DNA from: Pseudoips prasinana
Taxonomy: Eukaryota; Arthropoda; Insecta; Lepidoptera; Nolidae
Assembly: GCA_951640165.1 (NCBI GenBank)
Contig: OX621245.1
Span: 23,552,330-23,616,329 of the forward strand
Direction of reading: 5' to 3'
Length of the DNA: 64,000 nucleotides
Shown here piece after piece: positions 30,508 through 41,520 of this stretch. Below the pieces are notes generated by a model. The model had not been told where the DNA came from, did no database searches, and worked only from the letters and a program-made list of their open reading frames with translations. How positions within the stretch are numbered: position 1 is the stretch's first letter; each line of letters begins with the position of its first letter. The position numbers and the translations under genes were made by a program.

Positions 30508-30690
30508 ACGGGTCCGTAAGTGATAGCAAAGCAACTAGGTTCGCCGTCAGTCCATAGATGGGTGACCGAGTGTAAGGTGGCACGTTAAATGGTCGGTCCC
30601 GGTAGTAGCCATTAGGCAGCAGTTATTAAGCCATGTCGGAGGCCTACTGGGCGGCTTGAACAACTCTGACTCTAGGGTAATAATAATAAA
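30508..30690 (+). repeat. 5S rRNA-like SINE
   Basis: 'AAGTGATAGCAAAGCAAC' and 'GTCAGTCCATAGATGGGTGA' + CCGAG resemble the internal promoter half of 5S rRNA ('GTCAGTACTTGGATGGGTGA'). The non-5S body follows (GGCGGCTTGAACAACTCTGA) and it ends TAATAATAATAAA. Not an intact 5S gene. Confidence 0.65.
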
Positions 30691-30691
30691 G

Positions 30692-31027
30692 TCCTTCCAA
30701 CCGAATTTCGGCCACGGTGGCCAGTCTCAATGGAGACTAGCCAATTGCGCAAGACATATTATAGTGCACAAGTGTGTGCGCAAACACAGGGGCACTTTCT
30801 ATTCCATCACTCTCATGATCCGATGGGACGCCTAGCGACACGACCGGAAAGAGTTCAGGTACAGGACCGACGGCTTTACGTGCTCTCCGAAGCACGGGGG
30901 TATAATACCGCCAACTCCCAGACTTCGGGCTGATGCTGAGAAATTTATTTTAACGGAAAAATCCGGGATTTGAACCCAGGACCTCATTATCTGCGGTTGA
31001 ACACGCTACCGCTAGACCAACGAGGCA
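30692..31027 (-). repeat. tRNA-derived SINE, family 3, complete
   Basis: On the minus strand: TGCCTCGTTGGTCTAGCGGT head, B box GGGTTCAAATCCC, then 'ATCAGCCCGAAGTCTGGG', 'CTTTCCGGTCGTGTCGCT', and end 'GCCACCGTGGCCGAAATTCG'. Confidence 0.82.
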
Positions 31028-31277
31028 TTCTACTTGACACTAGGGTAACCACTGCCCATACGATCAGTAAGATATATAAAATAAACTTATATAACAACAA
31101 CCCTATTTCTAACAATATATTTAGGGTTGTAAGTATCTCTAATGTGAAGTAATGTGGGCCTTAGCAACTAGCCCACGTATTCAATATAGGACGCCGTACA
31201 GCATCATGATATCCTCATTAGTTGTCATCGGCAGCCCTAAAATAGGTTACACGTGTACCCTAAAGTTTTGTTCTCTT

Positions 31278-31391
31278 AATAGCGATAGTTCCATCTTTAA
31301 ATAAGTATACAGCGTCTAAAGAAGGAACTATCGCTATTTATAAGATTTAGGTAATAAGTATTAAACGAGTATACGTATACTCGTTTAATAC
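31278..31391. repeat. Two adjacent hairpins
   Basis: AATAGCGATAGTTCC (31278-31292) pairs perfectly with 31324-31338. A loop-free 34-bp perfect palindrome centred on GTATAC^GTATAC lies at 31358-31391. Confidence 0.92.
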
Positions 31392-31499
31392 CTTGTATTG
31401 TACTCATTTTATAGAGTAGTTCTTCAAACATGATTGTATTCTTATTAAATGTTTCAAATTTGGAATCATTTACATTAATCATAATCACTTGCATTCTTA

Positions 31500-31633
31500 C
31501 AACCTTATTTAGAAACGTAGTCTAAAGTTAAACTGCAGTTGAACTATGAATCAAGCAATCTCATTGGAGGGTTTTCGACTAAACCGAGGATCAACTGCAG
31601 TTTAACTTTAGACTTCGTTTTTAAATAAGGGTG
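31500..31633. mobile_element. Small Harbinger-like MITE
   Basis: Ends CAACCTTATTTAGAAACG and, on the opposite strand, CACCCTTATTTAAAAACG, with about 40-bp arms and 3-5 mismatches. The terminal CAnnCTTATTTA matches the MITE at 20312-20901. Flanks TTA and ATT do not form a clean duplication. Confidence 0.6.
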
Positions 31634-31945
31634 ATTATATTCAAAATAAAAATAAAAATTGTTCCAAATTTGAAAAAAAACATGGGAGTAATGTGTCACA
31701 GAATAATGTATTACCATACCTCAAAAGGAAAAAAAACCCATAAAGAATCATACCAATGCAAAAAACATAGTATCACTAACTATGAAGAATATCCAACTAT
31801 ATATTCTTTAATCTTGGTCCATAAAATTGCCCTAGAAGAGATCAAGCCTAACATAGCCGGCATTAGTACAATACTATTATAAGTGGTATTATTTTACTAA
31901 CTATAAAACTCTTTATTGTATCTCAATAGTATCACTTTTAATGTA

Positions 31946-32080
31946 CAGATGCCAGCACATCCAGCTACCCCAATCTGTCAAATTTCTTTTATAGATATTC
32001 AACTTTATTACATAAGCATAAGGTTAACTTTCAATTGGGGCAATTTGACAGATTGTGGTAGCTTGATGTGCTGGCGTTTG
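31946..32080. mobile_element. Palindromic TA-target MITE
   Basis: 135 bp. Starts CAGATGCCAGCACATCCAGC, ends GATGTGCTGGCGTTTG; TA at 31944-31945 and 32081-32082. Confidence 0.82.
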
Positions 32081-32417
32081 TACAATAAAGAGTTACTTAT
32101 TATCATCCGTCTTTCAAGACCCTTATCAGTAGTATCGTATTTACCAGTAACACTTGGAGATGTCAAGTTGAAATTTATATCAGATATCTATACATCAGAC
32201 ATCTATATGTATGTAAAGTTAATTTGTTTTTATCAATTTCGGTAATTTGTTACTTTGTAGTGATATATTTAATGGATGATATGATAATACACTTTGTTTT
32301 AGCGAATACAAACATACATTTGCAGTAGTGAACAGTTACTTGAACACAATAATAACTTGAAGAAAGCAATGTAATTTCACGCAATGATTACATTAATGTA
32401 GATAAATTAATAATAAA

Positions 32418-32762
32418 TAGGGCTATACCTATGGTCGGAGTTTCCCTGCGGGATCTAATCAGAAATGTCAAAATCCGTAGGCGAACCAAAGTCATCGACA
32501 TAGCCCGAAGAATTGCAAAACTGTAGTGGCAGTGGGCATATAGCTCGTAGAACCGACGGCCGTTGGGGCAGAAAGGTTCTCGAGTGGCAACCACGAACCG
32601 GAAGACGCAGCGTGGGCAGGCCTCCTACAAGAGGGACCGATGATCTAGTGCGGGTCGCTGGAAACTGCTGGATGCGAATAGCGCAAGACCGGCAATTGTG
32701 GAGATCTTTGGGGGAGGCCTTTGTCCAGCAGTGGACGTCCTTCGGCTGATATGATGATGATG
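32418..32762 (+). pseudogene. RTE LINE reverse transcriptase C-terminus
   Basis: First frame 'VGVSLRDLIRNVKIRRRTKV', then a shift near 32518 into 'GHIARRTDGRWGRKVLEW', 'RTGRRSVGRPPTR', 'DDLVRVAGN-WMRIAQDRQL' and 'WRSLGEAFVQQWTSFG' with its natural stop at 32747-32749. An ATGATGATGATGA tail follows directly, as usual for RTE. This is the best-preserved RTE end here and serves as reference for the other RTE scraps. 5'-truncated and frameshifted. Confidence 0.85.
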
Positions 32763-32815
32763 AGATAAATTAATGTATTAAAGTATTGTTTGCTCAAAGA
32801 CAAATGATGTTTGTA

Positions 32816-32950
32816 CAGATGCCGGTACATCCAGCTGCCCCAATCTGACAAATTTATTTTATAGATTTTCAACTTTATCACATAAGCATAATGTTCACTT
32901 TCAATTGGGGAAATTTGACAGATCGGGGTAGCTTGATGTGCTGGCGTCTG
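32816..32950. mobile_element. Palindromic TA-target MITE
   Basis: 135 bp. Starts CAGATGCCGGTACATCCAGC, ends GATGTGCTGGCGTCTG; TA at 32814-32815 and 32951-32952. Confidence 0.82.
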
Positions 32951-33004
32951 TACATATCGGGCTACTCGAGTTTTGAATATATTATATGAGTTTACATTGC
33001 TGTG

Positions 33005-33188
33005 CTGACAGCATAGAATATCACCACCCCATCTCATCTCGTGGGGGGAGTAGAAGTCAGTCTGAGGGAATATCAACCAGAGAACGGACAGCAGCTTTGC
33101 GATCGCTAACCCGTGTATGGCATATCCCTCCATTCTTGGGGGAAGCTCTTATCCAGCAGTGAACGTCTTCGGCTGACATGATGATGAC
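33005..33188 (+). repeat. RTE-tailed SINE-like repeat
   Basis: 'ATAGAATATCACCACCCCAT' to 'TCCAGCAGTGAACGTCTTCG' + GCTGACATGATGATGA. It abuts, and appears inserted at, the end of a LINE coding fragment. Confidence 0.75.
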
Positions 33189-33363
33189 ATTCTTTAAGTG
33201 TGGTGGTAGTGTATTATATAACTGTGTCCCTTCATATGTCCGCATTCTTTTGCCATAATTTGTTCTAAGTTTTAGTAAAACTAAAAATCTAGCTCGGCGA
33301 GTACTATAACTTTGGGGTTTAGAATTTTTCCGATAAGAATGTTCGTATTGTCGTTGTTTAACT
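33189..33363 (-). pseudogene. LINE ORF2 C-terminal fragment
   Basis: The minus-strand frame reads 'KQRQYEHSYRKNSKPQSYST', 'RRARFLVLLKLRTNYGKRM' and 'RTYEGTQLYNTLPPHLKNV'. The 'TYEGTQLYNTLP-HLKN' phrase is the typical extreme C-terminus of jockey/CR1-type ORF2. Cut off by the RTE-tailed repeat at 33188, so only about 58 codons remain. Confidence 0.65.
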
Positions 33364-33464
33364 TATTTCTGAACCGATTTTAGAATACATTATTTTTATA
33401 ATTTTTTTAAAATCTATTGTTATATAAAATGGTTTTTATTGCCATATTTATTAAAATGGTAAAT

Positions 33465-33600
33465 GTTTTAAGCGGCTAATACACGACTACGCCTCCTCAA
33501 TTTCTATCTCGGGTTCGATTCCCTCACATGACTTATGTGACCGATAAAAAGGTGTTCTACATTGTATGTGGCATGTTTCGTTCATAAATGTTTGTAAACT
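33465..33600 (+). repeat. tRNA-like SINE fragment
   Basis: 'AAGCGGCTAATACACGACTA' with B box GGGTTCGATTCCC and 'CTTATGTGACCGATAAAAAGG'. Confidence 0.6.
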
Positions 33601-33650
33601 ACCGGACCACTACCACCACCACTACCGGGAATTTATTACGTAAGTGCGCT

Positions 33651-33744
33651 GACTGTTAGCTCTTCGATCTTTTATGTTTTTTAAAGACTATCTATGCATA
33701 TAGATGATCTTTAAAAAACATAAAAGGTCGAAGAGCTAACAGTC
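33651..33744. repeat. Near-perfect hairpin (37-bp arms)
   Basis: GACTGTTAGCTCTTCGATCT... (33651-33687) pairs with 33708-33744, one mismatch. The 20-base loop is itself partly palindromic around ATGCAT. Confidence 0.93.
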
Positions 33745-34775
33745 AAGAAGTTTTCTTGATGTGTATACGGATTAATCATAGTTTATTTTATTTATTTTTT
33801 TGGAAAACAAACAGTTGTACATGAGCTTATAAAATAAAAGTAATAACAGTGTATTATGTTAGGAGTACATGCCACGGCGTTTTCACAGACTAAAACAAAA
33901 ATAATAATCATATGTAGAGAGCTGTGAAGTCTAATACTGAGGTTACAATATAGGCTGCTTATAGCTAGGTAAAACGTAATTATACAAAGAAAAACGTAAT
34001 TAAACAAAGAAAAACGTAATTATACAAAGAAAAACGAATACAAAATATCAAAGAATACAATAATAACAATCTACTTTTAGGTCTTAAGCTAAATCCCAAA
34101 TAACATTGGTAAAAGAAATGAGACAGAACAGTAAAACAAAAATACCTTAGTACATAGCTTGGTACAATTAATTTCAATTTGCGACGTAAAACTTTACTCT
34201 GCCTTATTATCACTAGTGAAAGAATATGGTACTGTTGGATCTAACGCATTAACGTCACTTATAAGTAAAACGATATAAAATATGTTTCCCATTTATCCTT
34301 ATACGTAGGTATTCCTTCCCATACATTATTACATTAGTTGGAGACGGTATAAGACAAAAATTCCAGCGGAGTTTTCTTTCAAGAAAATTGAATATTCATG
34401 TAGGAAGATGGAAACTATCTATCGTTCAAAGCGCTCGTCTTAAATTGTTATACAGGAAAACTTTTAAACGCGTGCTCAAATTTTGAGAAAATAAACTTTA
34501 TTTTTTTTTAATAGACACGTATTTTGATAAGGTTTATTATTAAAAAATTATCGCTTTTGGAAATTTGTTTACTTTTAAAACTGATTGTATGGTCACTCGA
34601 CCATACAATCAGTGCTGTATTATCAGCTGTGCGTTCTATGCGCCCACGTATAATAGGGCAGGTAATGACCTATAATTTAGACAGATTTGAACTTTTTTTA
34701 TTAAGGGACATGACCAGAAGTTATTTGTAAGTGTAGTTCTAAATTTTCTTTCATACTTTCCTGGGCTAAAGACCA
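33745..34775. other. No gene recognised; short tandem repeat and hairpin
   Basis: A 20-bp unit (AAACGTAATTATACAAAGAA) repeats about 3.3 times at 33970-34036. A 15-bp-arm perfect hairpin (ACTGATTGTATGGTC, 4-base loop) is at 34580-34613. The rest is AT-rich. Confidence 0.6.
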
Positions 34776-35280
34776 TCAAATTCCAAAACATGGAATAATA
34801 ATAAATTGAATTAAATTAAAAATGGCACTGCGTAGTTCGATAAAAACGGACCGCATTATTTTAGTTTTAATACCCGTCCATACATTGGCGCTAAAACTTA
34901 CTTGGAGATGTGGCTCTTGCAAAGCGGGATTATTAAATGACCACCAATGTTCATTATCTATGTTCAGTCGCACACGTGTAAATAAAGCCTCATCCGTCCA
35001 CAAGTCGTTGCCTTCCCAGTGATTTAAAAGCTACTCGCATAAAGATCAACGTGGTTCTGAGTCTATATCATGGAGCTGCTGTATCGGCTGAAAATAGCAT
35101 GGATAGATTCCGGCTGTATTTAGAAGATTCAATGCCACACCCTGGCTCACATCGAAGCGACCTTCGGTACTGGCTCTTAGATCTTGCTCAAGGCAATCAA
35201 AAATTGTTATTTCGACTTCGACCGGCAGTCCAGGTCTTCCGAAGTCTTATGCGTTGTGCGGGGTCGTGAATTGCACGTGA
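34776..35280 (-). pseudogene. DDE transposase fragment, decayed
   Basis: The minus-strand frame 34776-35003 gives 'WTDEALFTRVRLNIDNEHWW', 'NPALQEPHLQVSFSANVWTG'. The WTDE-FTR, N-H-W and NVW-GI pattern matches a large insect family of Tc1/mariner-like DDE transposases, around the first catalytic Asp. Text up to about 35280 continues upstream in broken frames. The remaining catalytic residues are absent. Inactive. Confidence 0.65.
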
Positions 35281-36394
35281 TTAAGTCTTTGCTGGGCTGC
35301 TAAGATTGTCCTGTCATTAGGACTACTGGTTTACGGATCCCACAGGCTCGCATACGACGTATGCTCCTGTCGCATACATTCATCAACCTGCTCGTAAACT
35401 TTCATCTTTACTACTCGCGCCGCGCAGGTGACTAGCGGGTGACTTGTACATTTTCGAAAAAAAATAGTTCCCGTTGGTGTAATCCCGGTGTTCGGGAGAC
35501 AAACAGCTACATTATTTTAATCTTGTTTAAACTAACGTAAACAAAAATCTAATAGATATATATCTTCTATGATCAGTATAAAGCATTCCTCTCATTTCAA
35601 AGTATTGAGCAAACCTGGATTTTATAGGACAACGCCCGCTTAGGAATAGTTTCGTTTAATCAGGCACAAAGCAAACTCTAACCTAGAACCTACATATATG
35701 GGTCACATAAAGAGTTGTCCCCAAGGGAATTAAGCCCAAATCACGAAGACACCGAGCGAGGCGACTACTTTAAAGCCTGCGCCACCTATCGTAATAAATC
35801 ACTCTTTATAACTTAGTTTGTAAAGCGTTAAAGGAAAACTAAAGCAAATTTGACATTGAAATTTACAAATAGTTTATTATAATCCTGGTTCTTTCCAATT
35901 TCAACGAGTGGTTTTTAAATGTGTTATGTTTATACAGCAGAAAAAAATACAACGCAATTACGAAGTGCATCGATATGAAAGTGGCTCTACTTGAACAAAT
36001 TGTGTCGATGTGAAAGGTTCGCAATTAACTTGCAGTCATACACAGCCGTTTCATTTCAAAACTTGATCTATATTTATATTTCTTTATGGAATTAAAATTA
36101 AAGAAATGATATGTTACTATAGTCACTGATGTAAACTGTGAATAACTTATTATAGAATTTTAGTTTACTGAGAATTTACTGTTTAATAAACATAAAACCA
36201 ACTCTTACGTTTAATACTACAACCAATTTAAACAAAAATTTTATTCCAAAATCATTCCCTGACGAATAAAAAAGGTATTTTTGAAAATCGGTTCACATGC
36301 ATAGGAAAAATATCCTTCTTTTGAATCGATTAAATAGGGAGTCATATGTTTCAAGCCCTCAGGTGCGTGCCCCCAGGTATTAGTCACTTAAAAT
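35281..36394. other. No gene recognised; one SINE-like stub
   Basis: 35705-35800 resembles an antisense tRNA-like head ('AAGCCCAAATCACGAAGACA'), heavily decayed. The rest is AT-rich without recognisable features. Confidence 0.4.
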
Positions 36395-36443
36395 CGCAGA
36401 AGGCTCACAACCGGTAGCTTATACCGGTTGAGAGCCTTCTGCG
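36395..36443. repeat. Hairpin (22-bp arms, 5-base loop)
   Basis: CGCAGAAGGCTCACAACCGG-TA pairs with 36422-36443, one mismatch. Confidence 0.9.
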
Positions 36444-36584
36444 CTAACCATCTGCTCGTTGTCTTAATTTTCTTTAAATTTTAATATAATAGTACTAAAT
36501 TTATTATATATGACAATACAGACCGCACTGACGGACTAATTCAATTTACTGTAATACTATTCGACTTTGTTTATTTACTTATTA

Positions 36585-36624
36585 AGCGCTTGGGTATTAA
36601 CGTGTACGTTAATACCCAAGCGCT
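36585..36624. repeat. Perfect hairpin (19-bp arms, 2-base loop)
   Basis: AGCGCTTGGGTATTAACGT and its exact reverse complement. Confidence 0.95.
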
Positions 36625-36729
36625 GATTAAATTTCATTATTTCAATTCAAGCCTTCAACTTTATGTCGTAGTATTTGTATGTCTGTGCCATCAGCGTAGT
36701 TTCAGAATCGAGGGACTTAAATGTATTGA

Positions 36730-36985
36730 CTTATTCCTTTAAGAACTTTTTTAGTTGAGATGATTCTGAGTCCTCGTATGAAAATGGAAACAGTATTTTT
36801 CAAGGTTTTTATAGCTGGTGTCCACGGTTTCACCCTCAATTTAGTTGTCTATTGTAACTTTTTGTTAATTCAATGTCAAAACTATCTCTATTCCAAATGT
36901 TATCTGAATTTGTTCAGCCGTTTGTCCGTGATTGAGGAACAAACTTAAAACCTTTCACGTTTACAATATTAAGTAGTAGGATTCC
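36730..36985 (+). repeat. Lepidopteran dispersed repeat
   Basis: 'GGTGTCCACGGTTTCACCCT', 'CAGCCGTTTGTCCGTGATTG' and '-TTACAATATTAAGTAGTAGG' follow the layout of the Helitron-like family at 18365-18735. Confidence 0.5.
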
Positions 36986-37210
36986 TAGTAAGATTTATCA
37001 CGAGAGACTTATCTTAGCAACGCTGACTGAATTTATCGCACTTGATTAAATTCGCATTTGTGCCGCTTGATATAATATTGTCTATAACTCTATAGAAGCT
37101 TATATTATTGCTTATTTGACGGGCCTGTTGGCGTGGTTGGCAAATGCTTGCTTTTCACGCCGCAGGTCGTGGGTTCGATTCCCACCCAGGACAGATATTT
37201 GTGTGCATGA

Positions 37211-37410
<200 letters not shown>

Positions 37411-37579
37411 TCTACTATATAAAAATAAGTCGGGTTTTGCTTCCTGACGCTATAACTCCAGAACGCACGAACCAATTTCCACGGTTTTGCATTCGTTGGA
37501 AAGGTCTCGGGCTCCGTGAGGTTTATAGCAAAGAAAATTTATAAAATTTAACGCGGGTAACACCGCGGGGCACAACTAG
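37411..37579 (+). mobile_element. Helitron unit 2 of a tandem trimer (169 bp)
   Basis: Same length and layout as unit 1, ending GGGCACAACTAG. Differs by only a few substitutions. Confidence 0.88.
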
Positions 37580-37786
37580 TCTACTATATAAAAATAAGTC
37601 GGGTTTTCCTTCCTGACGCTATAACTCCAGAACGCACGAACCGATTTCCACGGTTTTGCATTCGTTGGAAAGGTCTCGGGCTCCGTGAGGTTTATAGCAA
37701 AGAAAATTCAGGAAAATTTCAATAGAAAAGCGGAAAATCATTAATTTATAAAATTTAACGCGGTTGAAACCGCGGGGCACAGCTAG
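37580..37786 (+). mobile_element. Helitron unit 3 of a tandem trimer (207 bp)
   Basis: Has about 38 additional bases (CAGGAAAATTTCAATAGAAA...) before the 3' hairpin, then GGGCACAGCTAG followed by T of the SINE. Confidence 0.88.
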
Positions 37787-37878
37787 TTATCTATATAAGT
37801 ATGTATTCACAAAAGAAAAGTAGTATATGTAATATATCAGTTATCTGGATTCCATAATACAAGCTCTGTTTAGTTTGG

Positions 37879-37985
37879 GATCAGATGGGCGTGTGTAAAA
37901 AATGTCCCAGGATATTATTATTATATATCGAGATATATAATAATAATAATATCCTGGGACATATTTTACACACGCCCATCTGATC
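37879..37985. repeat. Inverted duplication of a SINE 3' end
   Basis: 37879-37929 (GATCAGATGGGCGTGTGTAA...) is the SINE's own 3' end. 37931-37985 is its reverse complement, with one extra AAT unit and a substitution. Essentially no loop. Confidence 0.92.
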
Positions 37986-38361
37986 TGGCTTTGTAGTCTC
38001 GACCACAAAGTACCGCTCTTTATTATTTACATTTTCTCTAAAAACTGTCTTTTATTTTTATCTTGATAATAGCGAATTACGGTGTCAATTATTTAATAAA
38101 ATTCCGTTCAGTAACCTCTTATGAAAGCTGGCAATATAGTGATGAAAGTTCTATAAATATGTAAATGAATGGAGTTAATGTCGAATAAAAAGTTCCAAGT
38201 GGTGTATTCACGTAGAACGACTGTGCCAGAACATTTTGTGCTCAACTTAAACAATGCGGATGGAAGCCGCTTGCTTTCATTGTCCGGAGAATCAAGGCCT
38301 CTCGATTAACTGAACTAAATCTTGTCCGAGGAAAAATATTCTAGAGTTAAATGGTTTAATA
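37986..38361. other. No gene recognised
   Basis: AT-rich; nothing identified. Confidence 0.4.
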
Positions 38362-38429
38362 ATTAATTATAGATTTACGTTTATACTACATATTAATATA
38401 TGTAGTATAAACGTAAATCTATAATTAAT
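38362..38429. repeat. Perfect hairpin (32-bp arms, 4-base loop)
   Basis: ATTAATTATAGATTTACGTT... (38362-38393), loop TAAT, exact reverse complement to 38429. Confidence 0.95.
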
Positions 38430-38547
38430 GGTTTTAAACTTTCGCGATTTGTACTCATTTTTTAAATACACTTATTTATCGCGATATTTATCACGATGAG
38501 ACCCGTGTCCACAGTATATAAAAAATAAATCTATAATGTTGACCTAG

Positions 38548-39180
38548 CTGAATTTCGGCCACGGACGGTCAATCTCAATGAAGACAGGCCATCTGCGTGG
38601 GCCATATGGCTTGACGGTCGCCATAGCCTAGTTGGTAGTGCTCCTGCCTGCGAAGCTGGTGATCCTGGGTTCGAATCCCGGTAAGTGCAAATATTTGTGT
38701 GATGAACACGAATATTTGTCTCTGAGTCATGGATGTTTTCTATGTATATAAGTATTTATCTATCAATATAAGTATGTATATCGTCGCCTGGTACCCATAG
38801 TACAAGCTTTGCTTAGTTTGGGGCTAGGATGATCTGTGTGACATTGTCCACTATAATATGATATCTACTACTATACTATAATATGATATGTCCTTAGGTA
38901 TTATATTATAGTGCACAAGAGTGTGCGCAAACACAGGTACTTTCTATTGCATCACTCTCATAACCCCATGGGATGACTAACGATACGACCGGAAAGAGGT
39001 CAAGCACAAGACCAACGGCTTTAGGTGCTCTCCGAGGCACGGTATAAATCCGCCAACTTCCAGACTTCGGGCTGATATTACGAAATTTTTCTACTTTACA
39101 GAAAAATCCCAAAATCACTTTTTGTTCGACCCCGAACCTCGTTATCGACGGTTGAAAACGCTACCGCTAGACCAACGAAG
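38548..39180 (-). repeat. SINE family 3, split by a family 1 SINE
   Basis: Left piece 38560-38609 ('GAATTTCGGCCACGGACGGT'); right piece 38905-39180 ('ATTATAGTGCACAAGAGTGT' ... 'GCTACCGCTAGACCAACGAA'). Together they equal the copy at 30692-31027. Confidence 0.8.
38614..38905 (+). repeat. tRNA-derived SINE, family 1, inserted in family 3
   Basis: Head CATAGCCTAGTTGGTAGTGC, B box GGGTTCGAATCCC, tail 'CATAGTACAAGCTTTGC', then ATATGATAT repeats at the end. Confidence 0.83.
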
Positions 39181-39219
39181 CAATATATACAAGGTGTAAC
39201 ATAAATAGTCGAAGAAATA

Positions 39220-39568
39220 TCTATACATATAATAAAATCGTTGGAAAGTCAAAACTGTACATTGAATATTTTTAAAAAAGGATACTTGGAGCGTGATCTA
39301 CAATCGATATTGAAGCCAATAATAAAGTTTTTATGTATATATATACATAAAACTTTATATATGTATGTAAATATGTAATACATATATGTAATATGTATGT
39401 CCGGGCTAAACTCAGAAAGTACTGGATGGATTTACTTAAAATTTTACATGAATATTACTAAGAGGTTGGGTCAATATGTAGGCTACATATTATTACGCTT
39501 TCGCTTACGGGGGAGGAGCTGTGATCATTTATAAAGTTTAACGCGGGTAAAACAGCGGGGCACAGCTG
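39220..39568 (+). mobile_element. Short non-autonomous Helitron
   Basis: Starts TCTATACATATAATAAAATC, ends GGGGCACAGCTGT (CTAG mutated). Same family as 6577-6897 in the opposite orientation. A TATGTA-rich palindrome (about 39322-39359) replaces part of the centre. Confidence 0.78.
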
Positions 39569-40439
39569 TGAAGAATAAGTAGAACATCAAATTCCAAATT
39601 TGGATCAGAAAGATCACAATTGTTTTTTTCGTTCCAATTTTCTCCTCTATTTATATTATACCTTGCCTTTAGGACCTATAATAGAGTTAATGTAGAACTT
39701 TACAAACAAATTTTGCGTCTTTAACTTAACAACGCACGTGTTTATTTTTCCGCCGTCTTTTATATACGAGTATTATAATTAAAACTGCCATAAGGAGCTA
39801 ACATGGTGAAAGAATTGTAACGGGTAACTCACAGAATTAATTAAATGTTAGATTTGGTAAATGGTTTCGACTTCATCAGAAAATCATCTTCAGGGCGAGT
39901 ACGTCCCGCACGAGGTAGCGTCTCATCTCGCAAGCGCGACGCGACATTTTTACGAGTAATTTTCTACCAAATATTCATTTCTATGTATATGTTATAATAG
40001 AGCTCTTGGAAATTGTCTCGAATGAAAGTGCTTCTCAGGGGTGTTTGCGTTTCATTACCTTAACTTGTCTGCCGTTCATTGTTGCTGCCTGTTAAAATGC
40101 ACTTGATCTGAGATTCAACATTGATCCCTTTATTACTACAGAAACTTGTATTTTAGTTTAGTTTGGAGACAATATACTAAATCATCAAAGTGGGGCGAAT
40201 GTCACCTACTGTTCAGACTATTGTGGGATTCCCGAGTGTAACCATTTAGATTAATTATTGCATGTTTTGAATGAGTTAAATTATACCTTAATTAAATTGT
40301 GATCGAAGATGGAAAGAGCTTTATCACTTAAAATTAAGGCATCGTCTTGCTGTATGGATTAGACTTATGTGAACAAAATGTTGAATGATCTGACAGAAAA
40401 GTTGTAAATTAACATAATGTAATTTTTTTGTGCTTTGTG
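39569..40439. other. No gene recognised
   Basis: AT-rich; nothing identified. Confidence 0.4.
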
Positions 40440-40650
40440 GTTAAGGCATCGAATATCATCACCATCATCTCATCCCGCGAGGAGCGTAGAAATCATCCAA
40501 GGGAACACCTACCAAAGAATGGGCATCAAACCACCATCAAACTGCGATCGCCAACCCGTCTGCCAAGCGTGGCGATTATGGCATATTCCCCCATTCTTTA
40601 GGGAGGCTTTCCAGCAATGGACTTATTTTGGCTGACACAATGAGTTTGTT
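40440..40650 (+). repeat. RTE-tailed SINE-like repeat
   Basis: 'CATCGAATATCATCACCATC', 'CAAACTGCGATCGCCAACCC' and 'CATTCTTTAGGGAGGCTTTC' then GGCTGACACAATGA. Confidence 0.72.
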
Positions 40651-40920
40651 TTGTTTTTTACAATGATTTTCTCATTAATTTCATTTGGGCAATCACAATG
40701 TAGGATATTCTTTGCACCACGCTCCCATTAATGACGTAATCTGTTGGGCCCTTGCGACCGGTCACGGCCACCTATTCAGAGCTAGGTACGGTATCGGTCC
40801 CTTGGTTTCATGAAAGACCGCTGGTGAGGGATGCCACTTCTGTGGATGTGTCTTCCAATTGGGGAGAAAAATGACGGGCCTTTGAGTAGTTCAGCAACCT
40901 TTAAAAGTAACAGAAAAATC
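40651..40920. other. No gene recognised
   Basis: Somewhat GC-richer around 40730-40870 ('TTGCGACCGGTCACGGCCAC') but not identifiable. Confidence 0.4.
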
Positions 40921-41190
40921 AATTATCTATATAAGTATATATTTAAAAAAGAAAAGTAGTATTTGTAGTATATCAGTTATCTGGTTTCCATAGTACATAC
41001 GCCAGAACATCAAACTACGCCGATCTGTCAAATGTCACAAATTGAAAGTGAACCTTGGTGTATGCTTTGGTGTTAAAGTTGAAAATCGATAAAAGGAATT
41101 TGACAGATTGGGCTAGCTGGATGTGCTGGCGTCTATACAAGCTGTGCTTAGTTTGGGCTCCGATGACCCATATCTCAGGATATTATTAGT
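40921..41190 (+). repeat. SINE 3' half split by a MITE
   Basis: 'AATTATCTATATAAGTATAT', 'GTATATCAGTTATCTGGTTT' + CCATAGTA, then after the MITE 'CAAGCTGTGCTTAGTTTGGG'. The uninterrupted tail at 9494-9730 reads CCATAGTACAAGCTTTGC. Confidence 0.85.
40996..41135. mobile_element. Palindromic TA-target MITE inside a SINE
   Basis: 140 bp between TA at 40994-40995 and TA at 41136-41137. The SINE's empty site has a single TA, so the TA duplication is proven by comparison. Ends CATACGCCAGAACATC and GATGTGCTGGCGTCTA. Confidence 0.9.
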
Positions 41191-41520
41191 GCGGGATCTC
41201 TGTTAACGTATAACACCAGCCTCTTTCTTGATCACCTTACCCGACGCGCCTTACTTTTTTTTTAATTTGTTGCATGTTTAAGTGGTTTAGTAGTTACATT
41301 ATCCTCTTCCTCCTCGGATCCCGTTGAGTACGGGCGTGCACAAGCCACATCCATATTTAAAATTTTTAATTCATAAATAAAATAATTAAAGTCAGTGCAA
41401 CCATTGTGAAGTACCAGGCGCATAGAAGAGCGTAGCGATCTCAGTGCGTGTGAGTGACTACTTGTTACGCAGGCCCCGCCCCCTTCCTACCCATCGCACC
41501 GCGTACGCCGTACGGTTACG

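Noticed and set aside
30508..30690. 5S rRNA gene
   Set aside because: Only the internal promoter half is similar and the sequence continues into a SINE body.
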